Assembly: GCA_963823245.1 (NCBI GenBank)
Contig: CAWGKQ010000010.1
Span: 248,001-312,000, forward strand
Direction: 5' to 3'
Origin: JAWVFM01 sp963823245
GTDB taxonomy: Bacteria; Actinomycetota; Thermoleophilia; Solirubrobacterales; 70-9
DNA length: 64,000 nucleotides
Part shown: positions 57,105 through 64,000 of the stretch, piece by piece
Position numbering within the stretch: position 1 is the stretch's first letter
How the letters are laid out: each line of letters begins with the position of its first letter
The notes under the pieces: generated by a model
The model's database searches: none
Seen by the model: the letters and a program-made list of their open reading frames with translations, nothing else
Told to the model about the DNA's origin: nothing
Made by a program: the position numbers and the translations under genes

Positions 57105-57460
57105 TCGGGGTCTCGGCGAGGCACCCGTTTCGGACGCACCCGGGACCGCTGACGCTGACGTCGGGCGCTATCGCTTCGCGCGGTAAGCAGCACGGCGCTC
57201 GCCTCGCTCCTCCGTCTGCAGATAGCTCGCCACTACCTGCAAGGCCACACTCCCGACGCCGTCCCGGCGTCGGGAGGTCGGTCTCCGCGGAGTGGCGCGG
57301 TGCCCCAGGACAGCCTCGCCTGAGCGAATTGTCGAATACGGCTGGTACCACGGTTCCGTGGACGTCGCGGTCGATCAACTGTTTGGCGATCCCGCGTTCG
57401 TCCAGGCCCTCGGCAATCAGTTTCGATGCCTTGGACGAGCAGCTGTGAGACTCTGCACGT
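57105..57460. other. Gene-free leader of the cyclase/STAND-subtilase operon with strong hairpin
   Basis: About 356 bp without a supportable gene. A perfect 12-bp inverted repeat (57250-57261 with 57265-57276, TCC loop) and a 10-bp palindrome CTCCGCGGAG (57283-57292) lie in its middle. The stem may terminate transcription from the 2TM gene. No insertion-sequence ends or clear promoter could be fixed. Confidence 0.45.
57250..57276 (+). terminator. Twelve-base-pair perfect hairpin upstream of the cyclase/STAND gene
   Basis: Arms 57250-57261 and 57265-57276 pair completely with a three-base loop. It is 146 bp after the 2TM gene and 185 bp before the cyclase gene. No U-run follows, so it may be a structural terminator or an mRNA leader element. 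Confidence 0.45.
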
Positions 57461-60001
57461 GTGGGGCCGACGGAGCTTCCCCGCGGGGTGATCACCTGTC
57501 TCTTCTCGGACATCGAAGGATCGACCCAGCTCCTGCGTCACCTGGGCGCGGGCTACCGGGACGTCCTTGCCCGCCACAACGAGCTCCTGCGAAGAGCCTG
57601 GGACGAGTACGGCGGCCACGAGGTCAACACGATCGGAGATGCGTTCTTCGTCGTATTCGCGGATGCGAACCCGGCGGTTGACGCCGCCATCGCGGCGCAG
57701 CGAGCCCTGGTGCGGGGCCGCTGGCCGGGGCGCGTTCGCATGGGCCTGCACACCGGCCATGCCCGCCCCGTCGAGGGCGACTACACGGCGTTGGTGGTTC
57801 ACCAGGCGGCGCGGATCGTGGGCGCCGCCCGAGGCGGACAGGTGCTGATGACCGCGGTGACGGCGAGCCGCGTAGCCCCGTCAGCTGTGCGGCTCCTCGG
57901 CCGCTACCGAATGCGCGACTTCGACGAGAGCGTCCAACTCTACGAGGCGGTCGCGGACGGGATGCCGGCGGTGGACTTCCCGCCGCGTGTGCCGCCCGCG
58001 GATGACCACAACCTGGTGCGGCCGCCGAACGTCCTGATCGGCCGCGGCGACGACCTGCAGCTTCTGGCCGAGCGGCTGCGGCCGGGCCGGGTCACGACCC
58101 TGATCGGCCCCGGGGGCGTCGGCAAGACGCGGCTTGCCATCGAGGCTGCCCTGGCCGCGGCCAGGACCTGGGAGAACGGAGCGTGGTTCGTCGACCTCGC
58201 CCCGCTCAGGGATCCCGGCCTCATCGCCGAGGCGGTCGGCCAGGCGACCGGCGCCCCCAGCGAGCCGGGATCGGCGCGCTGGCCGGAGGTGCTGTCCCAT
58301 CTCGAGGGGCGCAACGCAGTGGTTCTGCTCGACAACTGCGAGCACCTGGCCGCTGCTGCCGCGCGAGTCGCGGCTGAGCTCGTCACCGCCTGTCCTCGCG
58401 TGGGGGTCCTCGCCACCAGCCGCGTGCCGCTCGGTCTTCGGGGGGAGGACGTCCACCGGATCTCACCGTTACCGATCGAGGGAGCAGTGGACCTCTTCCT
58501 CGACCGCGCGGGGGATGGCGCGGAGCGCGCCCTAGTGGCGGAGCTGTGCCGGGAGCTCGACTGCATCCCCCTGGCGATCGAGCTTGCCGCGGGCCGTACG
58601 ACTGCGCTGTCTCCCGCTGAGATCCTGCGTCACGTCCGGCGGTCGCACCAGATCGTGCGCTCCCGGGATCCGACCCTGCCGGACCGTCAGCGGACCCTCG
58701 AGCGGGTGCTGGACTGGAGCCTCGAGCTCCTGTCCGAAGACACCCGCACGGTGCTCGGGCGGCTCTCGCTCTTTGCGGGGAGCTTCTCCCTCGACGCCGC
58801 GGAGGCGATTTGCTCGGGCGGCCCGATCGAGGCAGGCGAGGTCTCTGAGCACATTTGGGACCTCATCGACGCCTCGCTCGTGCGACCCGTCGAGACCGCC
58901 GGAGCGTCCCGTTTCAGCCTGCTCTCCACGGTGCGCGCGCACGCCCACGAGCGGGCTGAGCCAGCCGACCTAGCGAGCTCCGCGGGAAGGCTGGCCTCGT
59001 TCCTCCTGGAGCGGGTCGGTCCGTTCAGGGCGACCCGGTGGAGCTGGCTCGCCGACATGGAGCTCGAGGTCGACAACGTGCGCGGGTGCGCCGCCGAGGT
59101 GGACGACGACTCCGACGCCCAGGCGCTCGCCTGGTGCGTCGGCCGGTACCACGATGTCCGCGACAGCTTCCGCGAGGGTCTCGCCGAGCTGCGCAGGTTC
59201 CTCGACGCGCGACCCCATCCCGGGCCTGAACGGGTGGCGCTGCTCACGCTTCTGGCCGACCTTCACCTGCGGCTCGGCGAGCTCGCGCAGTCCGAGACGG
59301 TCGTGGACGAGGCCCAGGCGCTGGCGGCCCGGCTAGGAGCCCCGATGTGGGACACGGCGGGCGTGGCCCGCACCCGGGGCGAGCTGGCATTGCGGCGAGG
59401 CGAGCCCCAAGCTGCGGCCGCCGAAGCGCAGAGCGGGCTCGAGCGCGAGCGCTCGGCACAGGGGCGCGCGCGGCTTTACGATCTGCTCGGTGTCGCGTCG
59501 GCGTCACTCGGAGATTTGGAGACGTCCGCGGAGGCGTTCTCGGAGGAGCTCGAGGCCGTCACCGCCGCCCGACTCGAAACCCACCTCGCGACGGCTCACG
59601 CAAACCTGGCCGAGACGTACGTCCGCCTCGGAAACCAGGCCGGCGCTGCGCACCATCAACGAGTGGCGCTGGGTCTTGCCCGCGACTGGGGACAGCCCGT
59701 GATCATCGCCTTCGGGCTAATGGTCGCCGCGCGACTGTCGGCCGGGCGGGATGAGCTTCATGATGCCGTCGTCCTCCAGACGAGGGCAGACCAGCTCCTC
59801 GCCGACGCCGGTTACGCCCTGTACAGCGAGGACGCACGAATCCGCCGCGAGATGCTGGCCCACGCAGCGGCGGAACTGGGGCCGGAGGACTATACGGAGG
59901 CCGAAGAGGCCGGTGAAAGGATCGATGCCGAGGCGGCAGCCGACCTGGCAGAGACAGTGCTCGCCGCGATAGGTTCGACGCTCACACCGAGGGGGAACTG
60001 A
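57461..60001 (+). CDS. Class III nucleotide cyclase + STAND/NB-ARC ATPase + TPR regulator
   Basis: 846 residues from GTG. Residues about 8-170: class III cyclase with FSDIEGSTQLL (metal Asp) and NTIGDAFFVVF (second metal Asp), then VRMGLHTGHARPVEGDY. Residues about 195-500: AfsR/NB-ARC-type ATPase with Walker A GPGGVGKT (216-223), Walker B VLLDN (Asp291), ATSRVPLGLRGE, and LPIEGAVDLFL; a winged region SEDTRTVLGRLSLFAGSFSL follows. Residues about 590-830 are TPR-like repeats. No DNA-binding domain is seen. The STAND part should switch on ligand-driven oligomerisation; cyclase activity is inferred from residues. Stop overlaps the subtilase ATG (TGATG). Confidence 0.88.
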   Translation: MGPTELPRGVITCLFSDIEGSTQLLRHLGAGYRDVLARHNELLRRAWDEYGGHEVNTIGDAFFVVFADANPAVDAAIAAQRALVRGRWPGRVRMGLHTGHARPVEGDYTALVVHQAARIVGAARGGQVLMTAVTASRVAPSAVRLLGRYRMRDFDESVQLYEAVADGMPAVDFPPRVPPADDHNLVRPPNVLIGRGDDLQLLAERLRPGRVTTLIGPGGVGKTRLAIEAALAAARTWENGAWFVDLAPLRDPGLIAEAVGQATGAPSEPGSARWPEVLSHLEGRNAVVLLDNCEHLAAAAARVAAELVTACPRVGVLATSRVPLGLRGEDVHRISPLPIEGAVDLFLDRAGDGAERALVAELCRELDCIPLAIELAAGRTTALSPAEILRHVRRSHQIVRSRDPTLPDRQRTLERVLDWSLELLSEDTRTVLGRLSLFAGSFSLDAAEAICSGGPIEAGEVSEHIWDLIDASLVRPVETAGASRFSLLSTVRAHAHERAEPADLASSAGRLASFLLERVGPFRATRWSWLADMELEVDNVRGCAAEVDDDSDAQALAWCVGRYHDVRDSFREGLAELRRFLDARPHPGPERVALLTLLADLHLRLGELAQSETVVDEAQALAARLGAPMWDTAGVARTRGELALRRGEPQAAAAEAQSGLERERSAQGRARLYDLLGVASASLGDLETSAEAFSEELEAVTAARLETHLATAHANLAETYVRLGNQAGAAHHQRVALGLARDWGQPVIIAFGLMVAARLSAGRDELHDAVVLQTRADQLLADAGYALYSEDARIRREMLAHAAAELGPEDYTEAEEAGERIDAEAAADLAETVLAAIGSTLTPRGN

Positions 60002-61356
60002 TGACCGTCGAGAAGAATGAGAAATTCGCTGAGGGCGCGCGCCCGCCGATCGCCTGGTCGGATGGACCGGTGCCGTACGCGTACGTCCAGGGCCGGGCGC
60101 TCGTGCGCGGAGAAGACGCCGCCCGCCACGTCGACGCCATCGAGGGGAGGGACCACGAGCGAATCCGCCTCGGGGGGCGGGAAGACGTGCCTGAGGCCGA
60201 ATGGCTGATCGTCGAGCCGGTCGAGGACGTGATCCCGGTGGTCGAGTTGGCGCGCGCGGACGGCGTGGCGGCTCAGCCCGATCACGTCTTCTTCGCGCAC
60301 GGATGCGACGAATGCTGCGGCGCCCCACACCCGTCCCTCACCTTCGACTCGGTGCTCGCCGACCCGTACCGGGCCAACCCGTACAGGGCGAACCCCTACC
60401 GCGCGAATCCCTACCGCGCGAATCCCTACCGGGCCAACCCGTACCGGGCGAACCCTTACAGGGCCAACCCCCAGACCTCCTCCGCGATCCCGGTGACCAA
60501 CCGCCTGTTCCCGCCGCGCGACCTCACCGGCCCGGGCGCTCATCCGCGGATCACCGTGCTCGACACGGGCCTCGCCGACGGGGTGCAACTGCCGGCCCTT
60601 CTCGCGGCGGCCGGCACGCGCATGAGCGGCGATCCCGACGAGCCCGACAGCATCCTCGTGACCGCCTCCGGAACGGCATGGGCGACGGATGGCTGGCTCG
60701 ATCCAGTGGCGGGCCACGGGACGTTCATTACAGGCATCGTCGAGCAACTCGCGCCGGGGTGCATGGTCCGTGTCGAGCACGTGATCAGCGGCCTCGGCGA
60801 TGGAATCGAGAGCGAGATCGTCCCCAAGATCCTGGCCGAGGCCGCCCTGCCGCCGGGGGATCGGCCGGACATCCTGTCACTCTCCTTCGGCGGCGCGGCA
60901 CTCGCCGGCGCGCCAGCCTTGCGAAGCGCGATCGCCAAGGCGCAACAAGTCGGGATCGTCGTCGTGGCATCGGCCGGCAACGACGGGACGTCGGAGCCGC
61001 AGTATCCAGCCGCTTACGACGGCGTGGTCTCCGTCGGCGCACTCGGTGAAGATGGGCCGACACCCTGGACCAACTACGGCTCCTGGGTGAACGCCTGCGC
61101 CCCTGGCGCCGACCTCGTTTCGGCGTTCTTCGCCAAATTCAACGGCCCGGAACCCCGCGTCAACACTTGGGACCCGGACGACTTCCATGGCTGGGCGGCG
61201 TGGAGCGGCACCTCATTCGCAACGCCGGTCGTCGTCGCCGCCCTCGCTCGCGAGATGGTCCTCGGATCGTGCGGCGCCGCCGAGGCGGTCAAGCGTGTCG
61301 TCTATGCGCCCGGGGAGCTACGGATCCGCTGCCTGGGCACGGTCGTAACCGCCTGA
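60001..61356 (+). CDS. Subtilisin-like (S8) serine protease with seven tandem NPYRA repeats
   Basis: 451 residues, no signal peptide. N-terminal 1-100 resembles a pro/adaptor region (VPYAYVQGRALVRGEDAA, AEWLIVEPVEDVIPVVE). HGCDECCG follows at 100-107. Residues 121-155 are seven tandem copies of D/N-PYRA. The catalytic domain has all S8 residues: Asp188 in TVLDTGLAD, His239 in GHGTFITG, oxyanion Asn327 in ASAGNDG and Ser405 in SGTSFATP. It is translationally coupled to the cyclase/STAND gene and lacks export signals, so it probably acts in the cytoplasm under STAND control (inference). The repeat may be substrate, autoprocessing site or docking element. Confidence 0.87.
   Translation: MTVEKNEKFAEGARPPIAWSDGPVPYAYVQGRALVRGEDAARHVDAIEGRDHERIRLGGREDVPEAEWLIVEPVEDVIPVVELARADGVAAQPDHVFFAHGCDECCGAPHPSLTFDSVLADPYRANPYRANPYRANPYRANPYRANPYRANPYRANPQTSSAIPVTNRLFPPRDLTGPGAHPRITVLDTGLADGVQLPALLAAAGTRMSGDPDEPDSILVTASGTAWATDGWLDPVAGHGTFITGIVEQLAPGCMVRVEHVISGLGDGIESEIVPKILAEAALPPGDRPDILSLSFGGAALAGAPALRSAIAKAQQVGIVVVASAGNDGTSEPQYPAAYDGVVSVGALGEDGPTPWTNYGSWVNACAPGADLVSAFFAKFNGPEPRVNTWDPDDFHGWAAWSGTSFATPVVVAALAREMVLGSCGAAEAVKRVVYAPGELRIRCLGTVVTA
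60361..60465 (+). repeat. Seven tandem 15-bp units encoding (D/N)PYRA
   Basis: Units start at 60361, 60376, 60391, 60406, 60421, 60436 and 60451, then decay to NPQT. Protein identity is perfect (first unit D instead of N) while codons vary: proline CCG/CCC/CCT, arginine CGG/AGG/CGC, alanine GCC/GCG, asparagine AAC/AAT. Synonymous divergence without amino-acid change indicates selection on the peptide. Confidence 0.95.
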
Positions 61357-61404
61357 GCGGGGGCTCCCGCCGCCGCGGCGTGGTCGGCGCCCCCTTTGGC
61401 GGAG

Positions 61405-61585
61405 AAACCTCGATCTCCTCAACTATCGCGTCGAGCACGCGCTCCGGATCGGCGACGAGGTCAGGGCAGGCGCCTACCGGTGGAAGCTGACGGACAACAC
61501 GCTTCGCCTGACGCTGACGAAACCGGGCTGCCCCGACAAGGTGGCGCGGACGATCCTCGCATCCGAGCCTTGGAGACGAGCCTGA
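61405..61585 (+). pseudogene. 3' fragment of a calycin-like/lipoprotein-type gene
   Basis: A plus-strand frame with NLDLLNYRVEHALRIG, GAYRWKLTDNTLRLTLTK and ASEPWRRA ending at TGA 61583-61585. The GxYRWxLxxxxLxLTxV...PW pattern is the C-terminus of a widespread actinobacterial secreted protein family; the 5' half is missing and no start exists. It lies antisense to the distal end of the frame of the neighbouring STAND gene. Confidence 0.45.
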
Positions 61586-64000
61586 GGGCAGTCCCGAGGT
61601 GTTGCAAGTTCACCGAGAAAATGGGACGACATTGGGACGACGAACTGGTAAGAGCGCCCATCGCTTTGCCGGCGGCCCACCATTCGCGGCTGAAGCGCGA
61701 GCCCCCGGACTCATCGAACGCTCGCCCCCATTCGGCGTTCAGGGTCTGCATGTCGCCGATTCGCGCGAGCGTGATCAACGAGGACCCGTAGTTGGTGAAC
61801 GAGTGGTGGAGGCTCCAGACCGAGCCCCCCTCACGGGCGACCTCGTGGGCGCGGCGCTGGTCTTCTAGGCCGCCCTCGTCGCCGCTTTGGACTCGGCTCG
61901 TGCCGATGACGTCGAGGGCGCGCGAATGGAGATCGGGGCGTGCCTTCACGTCGATCAGGGGAAGCGCCCGCCTGGCAAGCCGGATCGCCTTCTCGTTGTC
62001 GCCGGCAAGCATGGCGAAGGCGCTGTGGGCAACGAGTGCGTCGACGCGGACCGGTGAATCCGGGAGGCCGTCGACCAGCGAATCGGCCTCCTCCAGCCAG
62101 CGGTCGCGTGTGGCCCCGTCGGCGCGCGTCCAGGCGGCCTGCGCCGCGACGATTGCCGCTCGCGCTGCCGCCTCAGGGTCGCTGTCGCGCAGCAGGGATA
62201 CCGCCTCCGCGGCAACCTCTCCTCCAGTCCCGTCCGAGAGGCGCTGCGCCGCGGCGCACCGATAGAGCAGCTCGCCCCGCTGCGGGTCGCCGTCCTCGGT
62301 CAGGTCGAGCGCCGCGCGGAAATAGCGCACCGCCGACTGATACGAGCCGAGCGCCTGCGTCCTCTCACCCGCCTCGCGAAACGCGGCCCTGGCGCCGAGG
62401 CCGAGGTCGGCGGTGTCGCGCCCGGCAGCGCGGGCGTATTCGAGCGCCTCCAGGTAGTGGTGGGCCAGCACCTCGGCGTGGTCCTCCGCGCGGCCGAGAG
62501 AGGCGGTCCACTCGGCCGCCGCACGATGCCTCTCGCTGCGCTCGGCGCGGGGGATCTGTCCGTATGTGACGTCGCGAACGAGGCCGTGAAGGAATGTGTA
62601 CTCAAGCTGGCCCTCGACGCTTGAGCGCCGCTCGCGCCGCACGAGCTGTCGCCGCTCGAGCTCCCGCAGGCCCTCGTCGAGCTGGCCGGAGTCCGCTCCG
62701 TCCAGGGCCGCCACGGCGCCGCTCCAGAAGACCTTGCCGATCACTGCGGCGTCCTGGACCAGCCGCTTGTGGCCGGGCTCCAGCGCATCGAGGCGCGCGG
62801 CGATGATGCCCTGAACGGTTTCTGGGATGCTCAGGTCTCGGCCGCCGCGATCGCCGACCATGCGGGCGAACTCCTCGGCGTAGAGCGGGTTGCCGCCGGC
62901 GTGCTCAATCAGCGCGGTCTGCAGCTCGGCCGGCAGGACGGTCCGGTCCAACAGCTCATGAGCGAGTCGCGCCGTCTCGTCCGCCGTCAGCGGCGGCACC
63001 GACAAAATCACCGAGTTCGTTCGCCCTCCTCCCCAGGTTGGTCGCTTCGCGATCAGCTCCGGACGAGCTGTGCAGACGACGAGCAGGGGAACGCCGCTGG
63101 TGAGGTCGGCGAGCTCGTCGAGGAAGTCCAGAAGGCCGTCGTCCGCCCAGTGAAGGTCCTCGAACACGAGCACCGCCGGGCCTCGCTCCGCCACCCCCTC
63201 AAGGAAGCGCCGCCAGGCCGGAAAAACCTCTTCCCGGGCGCCGTGAGTGGTCTGCACCTCTTCCAGACTCAGCAGCGGGCCGATTCCGCGCTGGACCCAG
63301 CCGGCATCCTCGAGGCCGAGGCTGTCCACGGCGGCTGACAGCTTGGTGGTTACCGCCTCCGGCGCGTCGCTCTCCAGAACCCCGGCCTCGGCCTTCACCA
63401 TCTCCGCCAGGGCCCAGAAGCTGATGCCCTCGCCGTAGGGAAGGCAGCGTCCCTGCCGCCAGGCGATGAGCTCGGGATCGGCCTCGATGACCTGCGAGAG
63501 CTCGTGGACGATCCGCGACTTGCCGATCCCAGGCACGCCCACCAGAGTCACGAACTGCGGCTCGCGCCCATGCCTCGCCCGGTCGAACGCATCGCGCAGC
63601 AGACGGAGCTCGCCCTCGCGTCCCACGAGCGCGGTGCGAGGGCCGCGCATTATGTCGACGCCGAACCGCGACCGCGCCTCCGCGGCCTCCCACGCCGCGA
63701 CCGGCTCGACCTTCCCTTTCGCGACCACCGGCCCGGTCTCGCGGAAGTTGATCGCGCGATCGCTGGTCCGGCAGGTGGTCTCGTCCACGAGGATGCCGTT
63801 GACCGGCGCCGCGCTCTGCAGTCGGGCGGCGACGTTGACGACGTCGCCGGAGGCCATCGCCTCGCCGAGCTCAGGCCTGGCCTCGAGGGCCACGAGGACC
63901 TCGCCCGTCGTGATCCCGATTCGGACCTCGACGTTCGGCTCCTCTGTCGCCCACTCGCGGATCGCTAGGGCGGCGCGTACGGCCCGCTCCGGATCGTCCT
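61461..64000 (-). CDS. Second class III cyclase + STAND ATPase + TPR protein (5' cut by window, 3' end apparently replaced)
   Basis: Partial: the gene enters at base 64000. The visible start is cyclase C-terminal half (VEVRIGITTGEVLVALEA, GDVVNVAARLQSAAPVNGI), then an AAA/STAND domain with Walker A GVPGIGKSRI, Walker B VLVFEDLHWADD and CTARPELI, and TPR-like helices (YQSAVRYFRAALDLTEDGD). Family members of this architecture usually run on for roughly 200-300 more residues; here the frame turns into unrelated sequence after GGSRFSREWWAAGKAM (about 61640) and stops at 61461. It is thus probably truncated by recombination. It converges on the subtilase operon. Confidence 0.75.
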   Translation of the reverse strand, partial: DDPERAVRAALAIREWATEEPNVEVRIGITTGEVLVALEARPELGEAMASGDVVNVAARLQSAAPVNGILVDETTCRTSDRAINFRETGPVVAKGKVEPVAAWEAAEARSRFGVDIMRGPRTALVGREGELRLLRDAFDRARHGREPQFVTLVGVPGIGKSRIVHELSQVIEADPELIAWRQGRCLPYGEGISFWALAEMVKAEAGVLESDAPEAVTTKLSAAVDSLGLEDAGWVQRGIGPLLSLEEVQTTHGAREEVFPAWRRFLEGVAERGPAVLVFEDLHWADDGLLDFLDELADLTSGVPLLVVCTARPELIAKRPTWGGGRTNSVILSVPPLTADETARLAHELLDRTVLPAELQTALIEHAGGNPLYAEEFARMVGDRGGRDLSIPETVQGIIAARLDALEPGHKRLVQDAAVIGKVFWSGAVAALDGADSGQLDEGLRELERRQLVRRERRSSVEGQLEYTFLHGLVRDVTYGQIPRAERSERHRAAAEWTASLGRAEDHAEVLAHHYLEALEYARAAGRDTADLGLGARAAFREAGERTQALGSYQSAVRYFRAALDLTEDGDPQRGELLYRCAAAQRLSDGTGGEVAAEAVSLLRDSDPEAAARAAIVAAQAAWTRADGATRDRWLEEADSLVDGLPDSPVRVDALVAHSAFAMLAGDNEKAIRLARRALPLIDVKARPDLHSRALDVIGTSRVQSGDEGGLEDQRRAHEVAREGGSVWSLHHSFTNYGSSLITLARIGDMQTLNAEWGRAFDESGGSRFSREWWAAGKAMGALTSSSSQCRPIFSVNLQHLGTALRLVSKARMRGSSAPPCRGSPVSSASGEACCPSASTGRRLP
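61622..61641. repeat. Short direct repeat TGGGACGAC x2
   Basis: Two 9-bp copies at 61622-61630 and 61633-61641, separated by two bases, between the lipoprotein fragment and the truncated cyclase/STAND gene. It may be a chance repeat or a scar of the recombination that joined them. Confidence 0.4.

Noticed and set aside
57091..57513. Minus-strand frame with a helix-turn-helix-like stretch (LIAEGLDERGIAKQLID)
   Set aside because: The similarity to LuxR or resolvase helix-turn-helix is short, the flanks are low-complexity and it crosses the cyclase start; insufficient to call a gene or remnant.
60361..60465. CRISPR-like array
   Set aside because: Unit is 15 bp with no spacers and stays in the protein frame; it is a coding tandem repeat.
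61396..61791. Phage integrase C-terminus suggested by MGRHWDDEL
   Set aside because: Only a short resemblance, with no catalytic Arg-His-Arg-Tyr motifs or adjacent attachment site.

Overview
The window is GC-rich bacterial chromosome, densely packed with genes that often overlap by four bases (ATGA/GTGA/TTGA). Its gene content points to a high-GC actinobacterium. The first 9.7 kb carries an FHA-FHA-PP2C-FtsW/RodA-PbpA-PASTA kinase cluster, as in mycobacteria, but followed by a D-Ala-D-Ala ligase. A lineage near Thermoleophilia/Solirubrobacterales is plausible from the overall gene repertoire, but this is inference. I saw no rRNA, tRNA, CRISPR array or intact insertion sequence.

Layout. 1-9742: cell-division, peptidoglycan and Ser/Thr-kinase signalling operon. 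9739-12988 (minus): a second membrane kinase, a DJ-1/PfpI protein and purM. 13169-15825: acetate uptake and acetyl-CoA synthetase. 15845-17303 (minus): overlapping dedA and uppP homologues, both linked to undecaprenyl-phosphate recycling. 17404-30146: exopolysaccharide cluster (CapD/FlaA1-type epimerase, two LytR_C proteins, O-antigen ligase-like protein, flippase, three glycosyltransferases, sugar phosphotransferase, two acetyltransferase-like proteins). 30143-36268 (minus): SDR, DUF3105, hydrolase, metF and an ABC-2 exporter. 36364-45646: DUF3089 protein, then a minus-strand block with an esterase, an FAD/Fe-S 2-hydroxyacid dehydrogenase and a benzoylformate decarboxylase-like enzyme, followed by acpS, DUF1697 and a 4-coumarate-CoA-ligase-like enzyme. 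45694-52026: small accessory genes (cupin, VOC proteins, gene remnants) and a TetR/MFS efflux pair with visible operators. 52134-57104: a beta-helix protein and small proteins. 57461-64000: a class III nucleotide cyclase/STAND ATPase translationally coupled to a subtilisin-like protease that carries seven tandem NPYRA repeats, facing a second cyclase/STAND ATPase cut by the window edge.

Two points matter to a reader. First, roughly twenty genes are split by one-base frame changes although both halves still match one protein family. These cluster in 6-21.5 kb and 39-53 kb, while 22-29 kb, 30-38.5 kb and 53.7-61.4 kb are clean. Sequencing or assembly error is the likeliest cause, so I annotate these as single genes spanning the break. 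Second, the cyclase/STAND + repeat-bearing subtilase pair at 57461-61356 is the best candidate in the window for an undescribed system. It resembles the general plan of NTPase-gated protease systems, and its NPYRA array sits exactly between an N-terminal Cys/His motif and the catalytic domain.
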